A stretch of 64,000 bases of DNA from Pseudomonas sp. CC120222-01a (GTDB lineage Bacteria > Pseudomonadota > Gammaproteobacteria > Pseudomonadales > Pseudomonadaceae), in the NCBI RefSeq assembly GCF_003097235.1, contig NZ_QEQQ01000023.1, positions 1-64,000 of the forward strand, written 5' to 3'. Positions 51,393-60,920 of this stretch are shown here, one piece after another. Position numbers and translations under genes: made by a program. The notes beneath the pieces are model-generated. The model was not told the origin of the DNA and searched no databases. It was given only the letters and a program-made list of their open reading frames with translations. Within the stretch, counting starts at the first letter, position 1, and the number at the start of each line of letters is the position of its first letter.

Positions 51393-54171
51393 GTGTACGG
51401 TAACCTTGGATGCCTTGGTCGAGGAACGATTCCACCTTGTTGCCCACTACGCCGCCGAGGCCTTTCAGGACGATTTGCAGGAAGATGCCGTGGTCGCCTT
51501 TTTCGTTTGCAGGGGTAGCCTGGCTGAAGTCGTCGTAGTCGATCCAGTAACGGTTGATCAGGCGCAGCTTCCAGCAGCAGTTGTCGTACTCGAAACCGCC
51601 CATGGCTTCCAGGGTACGGTTGCGGTTGTAGTCATGCTGCCAGCGGGCAATCACGTTCCATTGCGGTACGACTGGCCAGATGACCGAGAAGTCGTGCTGC
51701 TGGATCTTGTAGTAATCCTTGATGTAGTTGTCGGTGCCCGGGGTGCCATAGTCGCCGCCACCCACTTTCCAGGTACCGGTAGTGGAGTCGTAGGCGATCG
51801 TGTCGTTGCGGTAGCGATAACCGAAGTTGACGATCTTGTTCGGGTTGTCTTCAGGCTGGTAGTGGAACATCGCGCTGCCCGAGCGGGTGCTGCGGCTGTC
51901 CGGGTCCCAGTTGAAGTCCGAATTGAAGCGCCAGTCGCGGTTGAAGTAGTAGTTGTACAGCAACGCGTACGGCGACACATCCGACTGCGAGTCTTTGCGG
52001 GTACGGTAGTCGATGCCTGGCAGCTGGACCTTGCGGTCCTTGAAGTAGTAAGCCTGGCCGATGCTGAAATTCTGACGCTCGAAGCCGTTGTCCTCGATCC
52101 AGCGGGTGGTCACGCCCAGCGACAGTTTGTTCTCGTCACCGATACGGTCGGTGCCGGAGAAGCGGTTGTCGCGGAACAGCGAGTCGTAGCTGAACAAGGT
52201 TTCACCCGTATCGAACAGCGGGATGTCCTTCTGGTCCTTGTACGGGACGTAGAGGTAGTACATGCGCGGTTCGAGGGTCTGCCGGTAGTTGGTACCGAAC
52301 AGCGACGTGTTGCGGTCGAAATACAGGCCGCTGTCGACCGAGGCGATCGGAATGTCCCGGTTCAGCGTGCTGTTGTAGCTGCCGTATGCCGGGTTGGCCG
52401 ATTGCGCAATCGCTTGTGCCTGGCCTTGACTGTCCAGATCGAGGTCATAGTGCGTGTACGCATACTTCAGCTTGGGCGTGATGTAGCCATAGCTGGCTTG
52501 CATCGGCAGGCTGATCGACGGCGCGACATTCAGGCGTGTGCCGTTGGCCCGCGCAATACCACTGATGTTCTGGTCCAGGCGGCGACCATCGGGACCGGCG
52601 GTTGTGTCGAGGTTGCCGTCCTTGTCGAATACCGTGTCGTTCTTCAGGTCACGGTCGAAGCGTACCGCTTCGGTTTCGTAACCCATGTCCAGGCCACCTG
52701 GATGGAACGGCAGCGCACCGTTGAGGGTGATCTGCGGCAGCTTGTTGTACGGCGTGATCTGCGACAATGTCGCCATTTCGTAGGCTTGCGCATTCAGGCG
52801 AGCGGTGTAGCTGTCGCCACGCCAGGTCAGGGCACCCTGCTGGTTGACCACGTCGCGGCTTTCTACGCCAATCTGGTCAGATTCCAAGTCCTGGAAATAG
52901 AACGGATCGCTGATATCGGTGTAGTCCACTTCAGCCAACAGGCGCTCATCCAAGCCACCTTTGTGCTGCCAGTTGATCATCCAGCGTTCTTTCTTGTAGT
53001 CCGTCTGCAGCTTGCGATCGTCGTTCTCGTCGTTGAGGTACGCGCCACCGAACTGCCCTTCGCTGGACTTGGTCAGGTAGCGGAACTCGCCTTCCATCAG
53101 CAGGCCGCGCTTGGCCATGTAGCGCGGGTACAACGTGGCGTCATAGTTGGGCGCCAGGTTGAAGTAGTAAGGCGTGACCAGCATGAAGCCGGTGTCGCTG
53201 GTGCTGCTGAACGACGGCGGCAGGAAGCCGGACTGGCGACGGTCGTCGATCGGGAAGTAGATGTACGGTGTGTAGAGCACCGGGAAATCTTTGACCCGCA
53301 GGGTAACGTTGGTCGCGGTACCGAAACCGGTCGCCGGGTTCAGGGTGATGTTGTTGCCCTTCAACTGCCAGGCGTTGCTGCCGGGTTCGCACGTGGTGTA
53401 CGTACCGTCCTTGAGACGGATGATGGCGTTTTCGCCACGCTTGGCGTACAGGGCGTTGCCGCGAATGTGCGACTTGTGCATCACGTATTCGGCGTTGTCG
53501 ACCTGGGCTTCGCCGGTATCGAGCTGAATCTGGGCCTCGTCACCGACCACCAGCGAGCCGTTGTCGCGGATCTTGACGTTACCCTTGAGCTCGCCACGGT
53601 TCTCGGCCTGGTACAGGTTGGCCTCGTCGGCTTCGGCCTGCATGCTGCCCTGGCGCATGACCACGTCACCGGCGAGGGTAGCAATCTGCTGCTCCTGCTG
53701 GTATTTGGAGACCTTGGCGTTGATGTAGGTCGGCGACTCGTCCTTCGGCGTGGAGTCAGCCATGCCTGGGCGAGTGGGCTCGATATACGCGCCACCGCAG
53801 TACGGGCCGGTTTCGGCCAGCTGGGCGGCAGTGAGCTTCTCGCGTGGAACCCAGTCGAGGTGGCTGTAGTCTTCACTGCGCGACTTCAGGCCACGGCCTT
53901 TGGCCTCGGTGACCAGCATCGGCTTGTCAGCGGACTCGGTCGGCTCGGCTTCGGTGCCCGAAGTGAGCGCGGCGCCTTCATGCACTGGGCGCGGAGGCAG
54001 GTTGTTGGCTGGGGTCTTGGGCTTGCAGTCCCAACCACCGGAGGCGGACACTTGGCAGTCGAACTGCTCGGCAGCCACCGCATAGGAGGTGGCCAGAGGT
54101 TGCATGGCCAGCAGACCGCCGGTCACCAGCAACGGAAACTTTCTACGAAACGCGGGGGATTTCAATGCCAT
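51373..54171 (-). CDS. lptD: LPS-assembly outer-membrane protein LptD
   Basis: The 932-aa protein has an N-terminal signal peptide ending near YAVAA, a periplasmic OstA/LptA-like jellyroll (about 130-280) and a large C-terminal beta-barrel. With LptE it inserts lipopolysaccharide in the outer leaflet. Cysteines near the N-terminus (FDCQVSASGGWDCK) and the CC pair in YDNCCWKLRL near the C-terminus match the disulfide pattern of the family. The start at MALKSPAF is chosen for the signal peptide; the longer frame is unsupported. Confidence 0.95.
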   Translation of the reverse strand: MALKSPAFRRKFPLLVTGGLLAMQPLATSYAVAAEQFDCQVSASGGWDCKPKTPANNLPPRPVHEGAALTSGTEAEPTESADKPMLVTEAKGRGLKSRSEDYSHLDWVPREKLTAAQLAETGPYCGGAYIEPTRPGMADSTPKDESPTYINAKVSKYQQEQQIATLAGDVVMRQGSMQAEADEANLYQAENRGELKGNVKIRDNGSLVVGDEAQIQLDTGEAQVDNAEYVMHKSHIRGNALYAKRGENAIIRLKDGTYTTCEPGSNAWQLKGNNITLNPATGFGTATNVTLRVKDFPVLYTPYIYFPIDDRRQSGFLPPSFSSTSDTGFMLVTPYYFNLAPNYDATLYPRYMAKRGLLMEGEFRYLTKSSEGQFGGAYLNDENDDRKLQTDYKKERWMINWQHKGGLDERLLAEVDYTDISDPFYFQDLESDQIGVESRDVVNQQGALTWRGDSYTARLNAQAYEMATLSQITPYNKLPQITLNGALPFHPGGLDMGYETEAVRFDRDLKNDTVFDKDGNLDTTAGPDGRRLDQNISGIARANGTRLNVAPSISLPMQASYGYITPKLKYAYTHYDLDLDSQGQAQAIAQSANPAYGSYNSTLNRDIPIASVDSGLYFDRNTSLFGTNYRQTLEPRMYYLYVPYKDQKDIPLFDTGETLFSYDSLFRDNRFSGTDRIGDENKLSLGVTTRWIEDNGFERQNFSIGQAYYFKDRKVQLPGIDYRTRKDSQSDVSPYALLYNYYFNRDWRFNSDFNWDPDSRSTRSGSAMFHYQPEDNPNKIVNFGYRYRNDTIAYDSTTGTWKVGGGDYGTPGTDNYIKDYYKIQQHDFSVIWPVVPQWNVIARWQHDYNRNRTLEAMGGFEYDNCCWKLRLINRYWIDYDDFSQATPANEKGDHGIFLQIVLKGLGGVVGNKVESFLDQGIQGYRTREDQAY

Positions 54172-54272
54172 CTTATTAGTCCGGGCTTCCTGCGTGCCAT
54201 CTGCCCGCGTGTGGGGCCGCACGCCTCTCGATGGTCTGAAAAAGATGCTGGATAATAAAGCATGACCCGCTT

Positions 54273-54288
54273 GACGGCTAGGGCCGTC
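54273..54288 (+). promoter_or_regulatory. Small hairpin abutting the amgK ribosome-binding site
   Basis: GACGGC and GCCGTC form a 6-bp stem with a TAGG loop at 54273-54288. The ribosome-binding sequence GGAGA starts right after it. It could affect initiation, but this is only a structural observation. Confidence 0.3.
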
Positions 54289-54301
54289 GGAGACCCTTGT
54301 A

Positions 54302-55321
54302 ATGCCTGAACACGATGTACGCCTGCAACAACTGACTGTCTGGCTCCATGAGCAGCTCGATCAGCTTTTCCGCGACAACGCCTGGGGCGAGGTGCCCGAG
54401 GGCAGCCTGACCGCTGCCAGCAGCGATGCCAGCTTCCGCCGCTACTTCCGCTGGCAGGGCGCAGGCCACAGCTTCGTGATCATGGACGCGCCACCACCAC
54501 AGGAAAACTGCCGGCCATTCGTCGCCATTGACCATCTGCTGGCCAGCGCAGGCGTGCATGTGCCGCAGATTCATGCGCAGGACCTGGAGCGCGGTTTCCT
54601 GTTGCTGGGTGATCTGGGCCACCAGACATACCTGGACATCATTCAGGCCGACAACGCCGATGCACTGTTCGCGGATGCCATCGACGCGCTCTTGGCCTTC
54701 CAACGCCTGCCGATGGACGCACCGTTGCCCAGCTACGACGACGCCTTGCTACGCCGTGAAGTCGAACTGTTCCCGGAATGGTACGTAGGCCGTGAGCTCG
54801 GCCTGGCCTTCACTGAAGCGCAGAGGGCCAGCTGGCAGCGTATCAGCCAGCAGCTGATCGACAGCGCCCTGGCCCAGCCCAAGGTACTGGTGCACCGTGA
54901 CTACATGCCGCGCAACCTGATGCAGAGCACCCCGAACCCAGGGGTACTGGACTTCCAGGACGCGGTTTATGGCCCGGTCACCTACGATATCACCTGCCTG
55001 TTCAAGGATGCGTTCCTCAGCTGGCCGCAGGCGCAGGTCGAAGGCTGGCTGCGCAACTACTGGAACCAGGCGCAGGCTGCGGGCATTCCGGTGCAGCCGG
55101 CATTCGACGATTTCCAGCGCGCCAGCGACCTGATGGGCGTGCAGCGCCACCTCAAGGTGATCGGTATCTTCGCGCGAATCTGCCATCGTGACGGAAAACC
55201 GCGTTATCTGGCCGACGTCCCGCGATTCTTCGCCTATATAGATGAAGTGGTCAGCCGTCGCCCGGAGCTTGCCGAACTGGGCCAGCTGATCGCCGAGTTG
55301 CAAGCCGGAGCGCGTGCATGA
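54302..55321 (+). CDS. amgK: Anomeric MurNAc/GlcNAc kinase AmgK
   Basis: The 339-aa aminoglycoside-phosphotransferase-fold kinase phosphorylates the anomeric carbon of N-acetylmuramic acid and N-acetylglucosamine. Catalytic motifs are VHRDYMPRNLM (Brenner-type HxD...N) and LDFQDAVYGP. Together with MurU it forms the P. putida cell-wall recycling route that bypasses de novo UDP-MurNAc synthesis and gives intrinsic fosfomycin tolerance. It overlaps murU by four bases and is divergent from lptD. Confidence 0.94.
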   Translation: MPEHDVRLQQLTVWLHEQLDQLFRDNAWGEVPEGSLTAASSDASFRRYFRWQGAGHSFVIMDAPPPQENCRPFVAIDHLLASAGVHVPQIHAQDLERGFLLLGDLGHQTYLDIIQADNADALFADAIDALLAFQRLPMDAPLPSYDDALLRREVELFPEWYVGRELGLAFTEAQRASWQRISQQLIDSALAQPKVLVHRDYMPRNLMQSTPNPGVLDFQDAVYGPVTYDITCLFKDAFLSWPQAQVEGWLRNYWNQAQAAGIPVQPAFDDFQRASDLMGVQRHLKVIGIFARICHRDGKPRYLADVPRFFAYIDEVVSRRPELAELGQLIAELQAGARA

Positions 55322-55989
55322 AGGCGATGATTCTTGCAGCAGGCAAAGGCGAGCGCATGCGCCCGCTGACCCTGCATACCCCCAAACCGCTGGTGCCAGT
55401 CGCGGGTCAGCCACTGATCGAGTATCACCTGCGCGCGCTGGCAGCGGCCGGGTTTACCGAGGTGGTGATCAACCACGCCTGGCTTGGCCAGCAGATCGAA
55501 GACCATCTGGGCGATGGCAGCCGGTTCGGCCTGCGCATCCGCTACTCGGCCGAAGGTGAGCCGCTGGAAACCGGCGGCGGAATCTTCAAGGCTCTGCCAT
55601 TGCTGGGGAATGAACCGTTCGCCTTGATCAACGGCGATGTCTGGACCGACTATGACTTCAGCCTCTTGCGCGCTCCGCTGCGCGGGCTGGCGCACCTGGT
55701 GCTGGTCGACAACCCCGGCCATCACGGGATTGGTGACTTCCGTCTGAGCGAGGGTCGGGTGGTCGATGGTGACGACGCCCCAGGTACGCTGACTTTCAGC
55801 GGCCTCTCGGTGCTGCACCCGGCCTTGTTCGAAGGCTGTCAGGCGGGCGCCTTCAAACTGGCACCGTTGCTGCGCCAGGCGATGGCGTCAGGCCAGGTGA
55901 GCGGTGAGCATTTCCGCGGCCACTGGGTGGATGTCGGTACCTTGGAGCGCCTGGCCGAGGTCGAGCGCTTGATCGGCGAGCGCGCCTGA
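55318..55989 (+). CDS. murU: MurNAc-1-phosphate uridylyltransferase MurU
   Basis: The 223-aa nucleotidyltransferase makes UDP-MurNAc from the AmgK product. The N-terminal MILAAGKGERMRPLT signature binds the nucleotide, and LINGDVWTDYD supplies the metal aspartate. ATGA overlap with amgK indicates coupled translation of the two salvage enzymes. Older annotations call it a generic mannose-1-phosphate guanylyltransferase-like protein. Confidence 0.94.
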   Translation: MKAMILAAGKGERMRPLTLHTPKPLVPVAGQPLIEYHLRALAAAGFTEVVINHAWLGQQIEDHLGDGSRFGLRIRYSAEGEPLETGGGIFKALPLLGNEPFALINGDVWTDYDFSLLRAPLRGLAHLVLVDNPGHHGIGDFRLSEGRVVDGDDAPGTLTFSGLSVLHPALFEGCQAGAFKLAPLLRQAMASGQVSGEHFRGHWVDVGTLERLAEVERLIGERA

Positions 55990-55990
55990 C

Positions 55991-56755
55991 ATGTGGTGGC
56001 CAGGCACGGTGATCGGGCTGGGTGCAGGCTTTGCGGTCGCCAGTATTCCGGGCGCGCTACTCGGTGCCTTGCTGGGCCAGGCGATGGACCGGCGCATCCG
56101 CTTGCAGGGCTGGGATGACATGCGCGAGCGGCTGGGCGGTCGCCCGGTCCTGCAAGACGATGAGTTGCTGTTCGTGCTGCTCGGGCGTCTAGCCAAGAGC
56201 GATGGCCGTGTAGCTGAGCAGCATATCCAGCAGGCGCGGCAGGAAATGGTCCGCCTGGACATGGCCGAGGCGGCGCGGTTGCGGGCGATAGCCGCGTTCA
56301 ACCGGGGCAAGACAGGCAAAGACCGGCTGTCCAGCCACCTGCGGCGCATCCGCCTGCAACCGCATGCCGCGGAGGGCACCTTGCGGGCCTGCTGGCGCAT
56401 GGCCTGGGCCGACGGCAAGGCTGGGCGGCACGAGCGTGAGCTGCTGCTGGAGTGGGGGCACAAGCTAGGCCTGAGCCGGCGCCAGGTGCAGGCAATGTCG
56501 CTGGAGTACGAGCCGCGCAAGGCGCCGGTGTCAGCCGGTGTGATGAACTACGCGGCAGCACTGCGCTTGCTGGGCGTCGAGGCCGACACTGAAGGCGACC
56601 AGGTCAAGCAGGCTTACCGGCGCCTGGTCAGCAAGCATCATCCGGACAAACTGGCGGGCAGCGGGGCAAGCGAGGCGCAAGTACGCGAAGCGACCGAGCG
56701 GACCCGCGAACTGCACCAGGCCTATGCGATCGTTCGCAAGCGGGGCGGGTTCTAG
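55991..56755 (+). CDS. djlA: Co-chaperone DjlA (TerB and J domains)
   Basis: The 254-aa protein has an N-terminal membrane segment with Gly/Ala repeats (GLGAGFAVASIPGALLGALLG), a TerB-like helical domain (about 45-165) and a C-terminal J domain with the HPD motif in SKHHPDKLAG. It stimulates DnaK at the inner membrane. Its ATG starts one base after the murU stop, putting it in the amgK-murU operon. Confidence 0.92.
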   Translation: MWWPGTVIGLGAGFAVASIPGALLGALLGQAMDRRIRLQGWDDMRERLGGRPVLQDDELLFVLLGRLAKSDGRVAEQHIQQARQEMVRLDMAEAARLRAIAAFNRGKTGKDRLSSHLRRIRLQPHAAEGTLRACWRMAWADGKAGRHERELLLEWGHKLGLSRRQVQAMSLEYEPRKAPVSAGVMNYAAALRLLGVEADTEGDQVKQAYRRLVSKHHPDKLAGSGASEAQVREATERTRELHQAYAIVRKRGGF

Positions 56756-56756
56756 A

Positions 56757-56775
56757 AGGGGCGCACAGCGCCCCT
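56757..56775. terminator. Hairpin between convergent djlA and DUF3530 genes
   Basis: AGGGGCGC and GCGCCCCT form a perfect 8-bp stem with an ACA loop in the 32-bp gap. No T run is present. Confidence 0.55.
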
Positions 56776-56787
56776 GGCAACCTGGAA

Positions 56788-57786
56788 CTACTGTTGCGGG
56801 CTCATCCAGCCCCGAACCCTGCGGAACAGCTGCTCCTGCTCGCCGTCCTTGTTGGCCGGCATGGCAATCAGCGACAGTTGCTTGTATTGGCTGCCCTTCT
56901 GCCGCTTGCTGGCCTGCAAACGCTGCACTGCAGCATTGCGGTCGCCGGTACGGGTGGCGTAGTAGAGGTCGGCCGTCGGCACCTTGAGGGTAGGCGTCAG
57001 GCTTTCCAGGTCGTGCTCGACCCTGGCCGGCGTCTGTGCGGCTACCATCACCAGTTTCTGCACCTGCGGCGGTTGCTTCTCGCTCAGGTAGCGCGCTGCC
57101 CAATAGGCGCCGCTGCCGTGGCCGATCAGCACGATGCTGCGCGAATTGTGTTGCTGGGCATAGGCCACGGCAGCATCCAGCCGGGCGAAGATGCGTTCGG
57201 CGTCGGCCACGTCGTTCTGTTCGCTGGCTTGCTCGGCATCGGTGCTTTCTGCAGTATCGGCGTCGCCGGCGGTGGCCTGGGCGACGTTGGCGTTGGCGTC
57301 GGCGGGGGTATCCTTGGCCGGTGCGCTTTCGCCTGCTTTCTTCTCAGGCGCTGGCGCTGGCTTGGCCTCGACCCGCGCCTGCGGGGCGTCGGCGAGCAAG
57401 TCGGGCAGGCTCACGCTCAGGCTGTGCCAGCCTATATCCGGGAACTTGCGCCGCAGCGGGCCGACAGCGTCGGGCCAGTCGGCATTCTCGCCAGCGCCGG
57501 GGACGATGATTACGGCACCCTTCGGATCACTGTCGTTGGCCGGCTTCCACAGGGCCAGGAAGCTGTCCGCTCCGGCCTGCAGGGTCTGTTGTTCGGCTTT
57601 CGGTACCAGGCGCTCCAGGGCTTGCGCGTCTTCCTGGCTACGCTCCAGCAGCGGCGGGCGTGGCGCCGGGGCGGCGGGCGCCTCGGCTGCTGCCTCCGGC
57701 TTGGCGGCGTCAGCGGCCAGGGCGCCGAGTGGTAGGAGCGAGGCCAGGCAGCACATTGCCAGCGTCGTGCGATAAAGTGTGGACAT
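56788..57786 (-). CDS. DUF3530 family secreted alpha/beta hydrolase-like protein
   Basis: The 332-aa protein has a signal peptide (cleavage near GALAADA). The C-terminal half has alpha/beta hydrolase features: VIIVPGAGENADWPDAVGPLR resembling an oxyanion-loop region and a nucleophile elbow LIGHGSGAYWAA. A low-complexity insert rich in A, P, E, K and D (about 138-195) splits the two parts. Function is unknown. It is divergent from the sensor kinase gene by 95 bases. Confidence 0.85.
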   Translation of the reverse strand: MSTLYRTTLAMCCLASLLPLGALAADAAKPEAAAEAPAAPAPRPPLLERSQEDAQALERLVPKAEQQTLQAGADSFLALWKPANDSDPKGAVIIVPGAGENADWPDAVGPLRRKFPDIGWHSLSVSLPDLLADAPQARVEAKPAPAPEKKAGESAPAKDTPADANANVAQATAGDADTAESTDAEQASEQNDVADAERIFARLDAAVAYAQQHNSRSIVLIGHGSGAYWAARYLSEKQPPQVQKLVMVAAQTPARVEHDLESLTPTLKVPTADLYYATRTGDRNAAVQRLQASKRQKGSQYKQLSLIAMPANKDGEQEQLFRRVRGWMSPQQ

Positions 57787-57881
57787 GAATCAACCCAAGG
57801 CCAGAATGATACCGGCAGCCTAATAGTATTTGCCCGCGGCGGCCATGCTGTATGGTCGCCCTTGCCAAGACGAGCGTGTAG

Positions 57882-60269
57882 ATGAAGCGATTGCATCGCC
57901 TGTTGGTTATCGGCTGGTTGTGCCTGCCCTTGATCGCCTTGGCGCGGCCGCAAGTGCCGCCAACGGTGACGTTGGAGCCGGCCCAGCAGCAATGGCTCGA
58001 TAGCCATCGCAACTTGCGTGTCGGCCTGGTGCTGCAGGCGCCTTACGCGCAATTCGACCGCCGCCTGCAGCAGCTTTATGGCGCCAATGTCGAGCTGGTG
58101 AATTGGCTGGGGCAAGCACTCGGCCTGGACCTCACCTGGCGCAACTTCACCGACCAGGGCAGCCTGGAGCATGCCTTGCAAGCGGGGGAGATCGATTTCG
58201 CCCCGGGTCTGACGCAAACACCGGCCAGCCTGCGCCTGTGGCTGTTCAGCGACCCTTACATGCGCGTACCGCAGTTGGTGGTGGGGCCGCGTACTGGGGC
58301 GATGGCGGTAGAGCTGGAAAAGCTCGATGCGCAAACCCGCGTCGCGGTGCGCATGCCCAGTGCCCTTGCCGACTATTTGCGCGGCAATTACAGCGGCCTC
58401 AATCTGCAGGGCGTGCCCAGCGAGCGCGAGGCCTTGCAACTGGTAGTCGGTGGCCAGTCCAGTTACGCCGTGCTAGATGAGGCACAGCTGAGTCGGCTGT
58501 CACGGGAAAGTGAGTTCGCCGAGCTGGTGGTGGTGGGTGATATCGGCTTGCCGCAATTGCTGCGGGTGGGTTCGCGACGCGATTGGCCGGTGCTTGCCGA
58601 TGTGCTCGAACGCGGGCTGCAGGCCATGCCGGCCAAGGAGCTGGAGCAACTTCACCAGCGTTGGTTGCAGCCCAAATACCCACGCTTGAGCGAGTCGCCG
58701 GGCTTCTGGCAGAACCTGGCCTTGCTGTTCGGCATGTTGCTGCTGTGTGCCCTGGCCACGCTGGTGTGGCAGCGTCGGCAGCAACGCCAGCTGGAACGCA
58801 GCCTCCTGGCCACGCGGGAAAGCCTGACCGAGCGGCAGGGGCGCGAAGAGGCGCTGCGCCTGAGCCAGTTCGCCATCGATCAAAGCACGGTGGGTATTCT
58901 CTGGGTCAACTGGGACAGCCATGTGCGCTACGCCAACCATGCGGTAGAGGGCATGCTTGGCTATGCCGAGGCCGAGCTGCTGGAGCGCCCGCTGATCGAC
59001 TTCGAGCCGAACCTGACCATGGACCGCTGGCTCGAACTGTGGAAGGGCGCCCGTGCTGGCGATGGCGGTGCTCGGCAATTCGAAACCCAATGTCGGCGCG
59101 CCGATGGCAGCTTGCTCCCGGTGGAACTGTCGCTCAGCTTCCTGCGTTTTCGCGATGCCGAATACCTGGTGGTGTACCTCGCCGATGTCACCGAACGCCA
59201 TCGCGCCCTGGCGGCCTTGCGCGAAAGCGAGGCGCGGCTCAAGGGCATCGCCGGCAACGTCCCGGGCCTGGTGTTCCGCCTTGAACCGGCGCCTGCAGAA
59301 GGTGAACCGGAATTTCCCTACATCAGCGAGGGCAGCGAGGCACTGGTCGGCTACACGCCCGCGCAGATCCAGCACCCGCTGATGGGTTTGCGCAATCTCG
59401 TTCACCCAGACGATCGGGCCGACTATCACCAGGTGCAGGATCTGGCCATTGCCAGCGATCAGGACTGGTCGTGGCAAGGGCGCATCCTTACCCGCCAGGG
59501 TGAGCAACGCTGGGCCGACATCAAGGCCAGTGCCCGGCGTTTGCCCAATGGCCGGGTGGCCTGGGACGGTATCGTCTGGGACATCACCCAAGGCAAGCGC
59601 GCCGAGCTGGCGTTGGCCCAGTCGCAGGAGCAACTGCGCGAGCTGTCGGCACACCTGGAGAGCGTGCGCGAAGAAGAAAAGGCCCGCATCGCCCGCGAAG
59701 TGCACGATGAACTGGGGCAGATGCTGACCGTGCTCAAACTGGAAGTGTCGATGTGCGAGCTGGCCTTTGCCGAGCTGGATCCTGGCCTGCACGAGCGCCT
59801 GGGCAGCATGAAGCGCCTGATCGCCCAGCTGTTCCAGCTGGTGCGCGACGTTGCCACCGCGCTGCGTCCACCGATCCTCGACGCGGGCATCGCCTCGGCC
59901 ATCGAATGGCAGGCGCGGCGCTTCGAAGCGCGCACGCAGATACCCTGTCTGGTACAGGTACCGGATAATCTGCCAGCATTGAGCGATGCCAAGGCCACCG
60001 GCCTGTTCCGCATCCTGCAGGAGGCGTTGACCAACGTGATGCGCCATGCGCAGGCGCACAGCGTGGAGATCGAGCTGGTGCGTGAGGACGGGCAACTGCG
60101 CATGACCGTCAGCGACGATGGCAGCGGATTTTGCCGGGACCAGCCCAGGCCCACATCATTCGGCCTGGTCGGCGTGCGTGAGCGGGTGCTGATGCTCGGT
60201 GGCAGCATGGCGTTGGACAGTGAACCAGGCGAGGGCACCAGCCTGAGCGTGGCCATTCCCTTGGAGTAG
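57882..60269 (+). CDS. agtS: Sensor histidine kinase, AgtS-like
   Basis: The 795-aa protein has a signal anchor, a periplasmic solute-binding-like sensor (about 30-265), a membrane helix near 285-305, two PAS domains (about 330-590) and a HisKA_3/HATPase module of the NarX type. The phospho-acceptor is H608 in REVHDELGQ, and SDDGSGF marks the ATP-binding site. It is followed at 10 bases by its response regulator. The block matches P. aeruginosa PA0600-PA0601 (agtSR), which responds to 5-aminovalerate and 4-aminobutyrate; the symbol is by synteny. Confidence 0.85.
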   Translation: MKRLHRLLVIGWLCLPLIALARPQVPPTVTLEPAQQQWLDSHRNLRVGLVLQAPYAQFDRRLQQLYGANVELVNWLGQALGLDLTWRNFTDQGSLEHALQAGEIDFAPGLTQTPASLRLWLFSDPYMRVPQLVVGPRTGAMAVELEKLDAQTRVAVRMPSALADYLRGNYSGLNLQGVPSEREALQLVVGGQSSYAVLDEAQLSRLSRESEFAELVVVGDIGLPQLLRVGSRRDWPVLADVLERGLQAMPAKELEQLHQRWLQPKYPRLSESPGFWQNLALLFGMLLLCALATLVWQRRQQRQLERSLLATRESLTERQGREEALRLSQFAIDQSTVGILWVNWDSHVRYANHAVEGMLGYAEAELLERPLIDFEPNLTMDRWLELWKGARAGDGGARQFETQCRRADGSLLPVELSLSFLRFRDAEYLVVYLADVTERHRALAALRESEARLKGIAGNVPGLVFRLEPAPAEGEPEFPYISEGSEALVGYTPAQIQHPLMGLRNLVHPDDRADYHQVQDLAIASDQDWSWQGRILTRQGEQRWADIKASARRLPNGRVAWDGIVWDITQGKRAELALAQSQEQLRELSAHLESVREEEKARIAREVHDELGQMLTVLKLEVSMCELAFAELDPGLHERLGSMKRLIAQLFQLVRDVATALRPPILDAGIASAIEWQARRFEARTQIPCLVQVPDNLPALSDAKATGLFRILQEALTNVMRHAQAHSVEIELVREDGQLRMTVSDDGSGFCRDQPRPTSFGLVGVRERVLMLGGSMALDSEPGEGTSLSVAIPLE

Positions 60270-60279
60270 GAGAGCGAGC

Positions 60280-60909
60280 GTGATTCGAGTGCTGGTGGCC
60301 GAAGACCACACCATTGTCCGGGAAGGCATCAAGCAGTTGATCGGCCTGGCCAAGGACATGCAGGTGGCGGGGGAGGCCGGGAATGGCGAGCAATTGCTCG
60401 AGACCTTGCGCCATACACCTTGCGAGGTGGTGTTGCTGGATATCTCCATGCCGGGGGTGAATGGCCTGGAGGCGATCCCGCGCATACGCGCGCTGAACGA
60501 TGCCCCGGCGATCCTGATGCTGTCGATGCACGATGAGGCGCAGATGGCGGCCCGTGCGCTGAAAGCTGGCGCTGCGGGCTATGCGACCAAGGACAGCGAC
60601 CCGGCCCTGTTGCTCACGGCGATTCGCCGGGTGGCAGGTGGCGGGCGCTATATCGACCCGGCACTGGCCGACCGCATGGTTTTCGAGGTGGGCCTGACCG
60701 AGAGCCGGCCACTGCACACGCTGCTGTCGGAACGCGAGTTCTCGGTGTTCGAGCGCCTGGCCCAGGGCGCCAACGTCAACGACATCGCCCAACAGCTGGC
60801 ACTGTCGAGCAAGACCATCAGCACCCACAAGGCCAGGCTGATGCAGAAGCTCAAGGTCAATTCGCTGGCGGAGCTGGTGAAGTACGCCATGGAGCACAAG
60901 CTGGTCTGA
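60280..60909 (+). CDS. agtR: NarL/FixJ-type response regulator, AgtR-like
   Basis: The 209-aa protein has a receiver domain with E8-D9 acid pocket and phospho-acceptor D54 (VVLLDISMPG), and a C-terminal LuxR-type helix-turn-helix (ANVNDIAQQLALSSKTISTHKARLMQKL). The start is GTG, supported by AGGAG at good spacing. It is cotranscribed with agtS. The perfect palindrome 12 bases past its stop, ahead of agtA, is a likely binding site. Confidence 0.88.
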   Translation: MIRVLVAEDHTIVREGIKQLIGLAKDMQVAGEAGNGEQLLETLRHTPCEVVLLDISMPGVNGLEAIPRIRALNDAPAILMLSMHDEAQMAARALKAGAAGYATKDSDPALLLTAIRRVAGGGRYIDPALADRMVFEVGLTESRPLHTLLSEREFSVFERLAQGANVNDIAQQLALSSKTISTHKARLMQKLKVNSLAELVKYAMEHKLV

Positions 60910-60920
60910 TTGCGACATCC

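Noticed and set aside
50965..54255. 1096-codon open frame on the plus strand opposite lptD and surA
   Set aside because: It is a mirror frame of the high-GC codon pattern of lptD. Its translation is Val/Leu/Arg-rich without domains, and LptD is certain.
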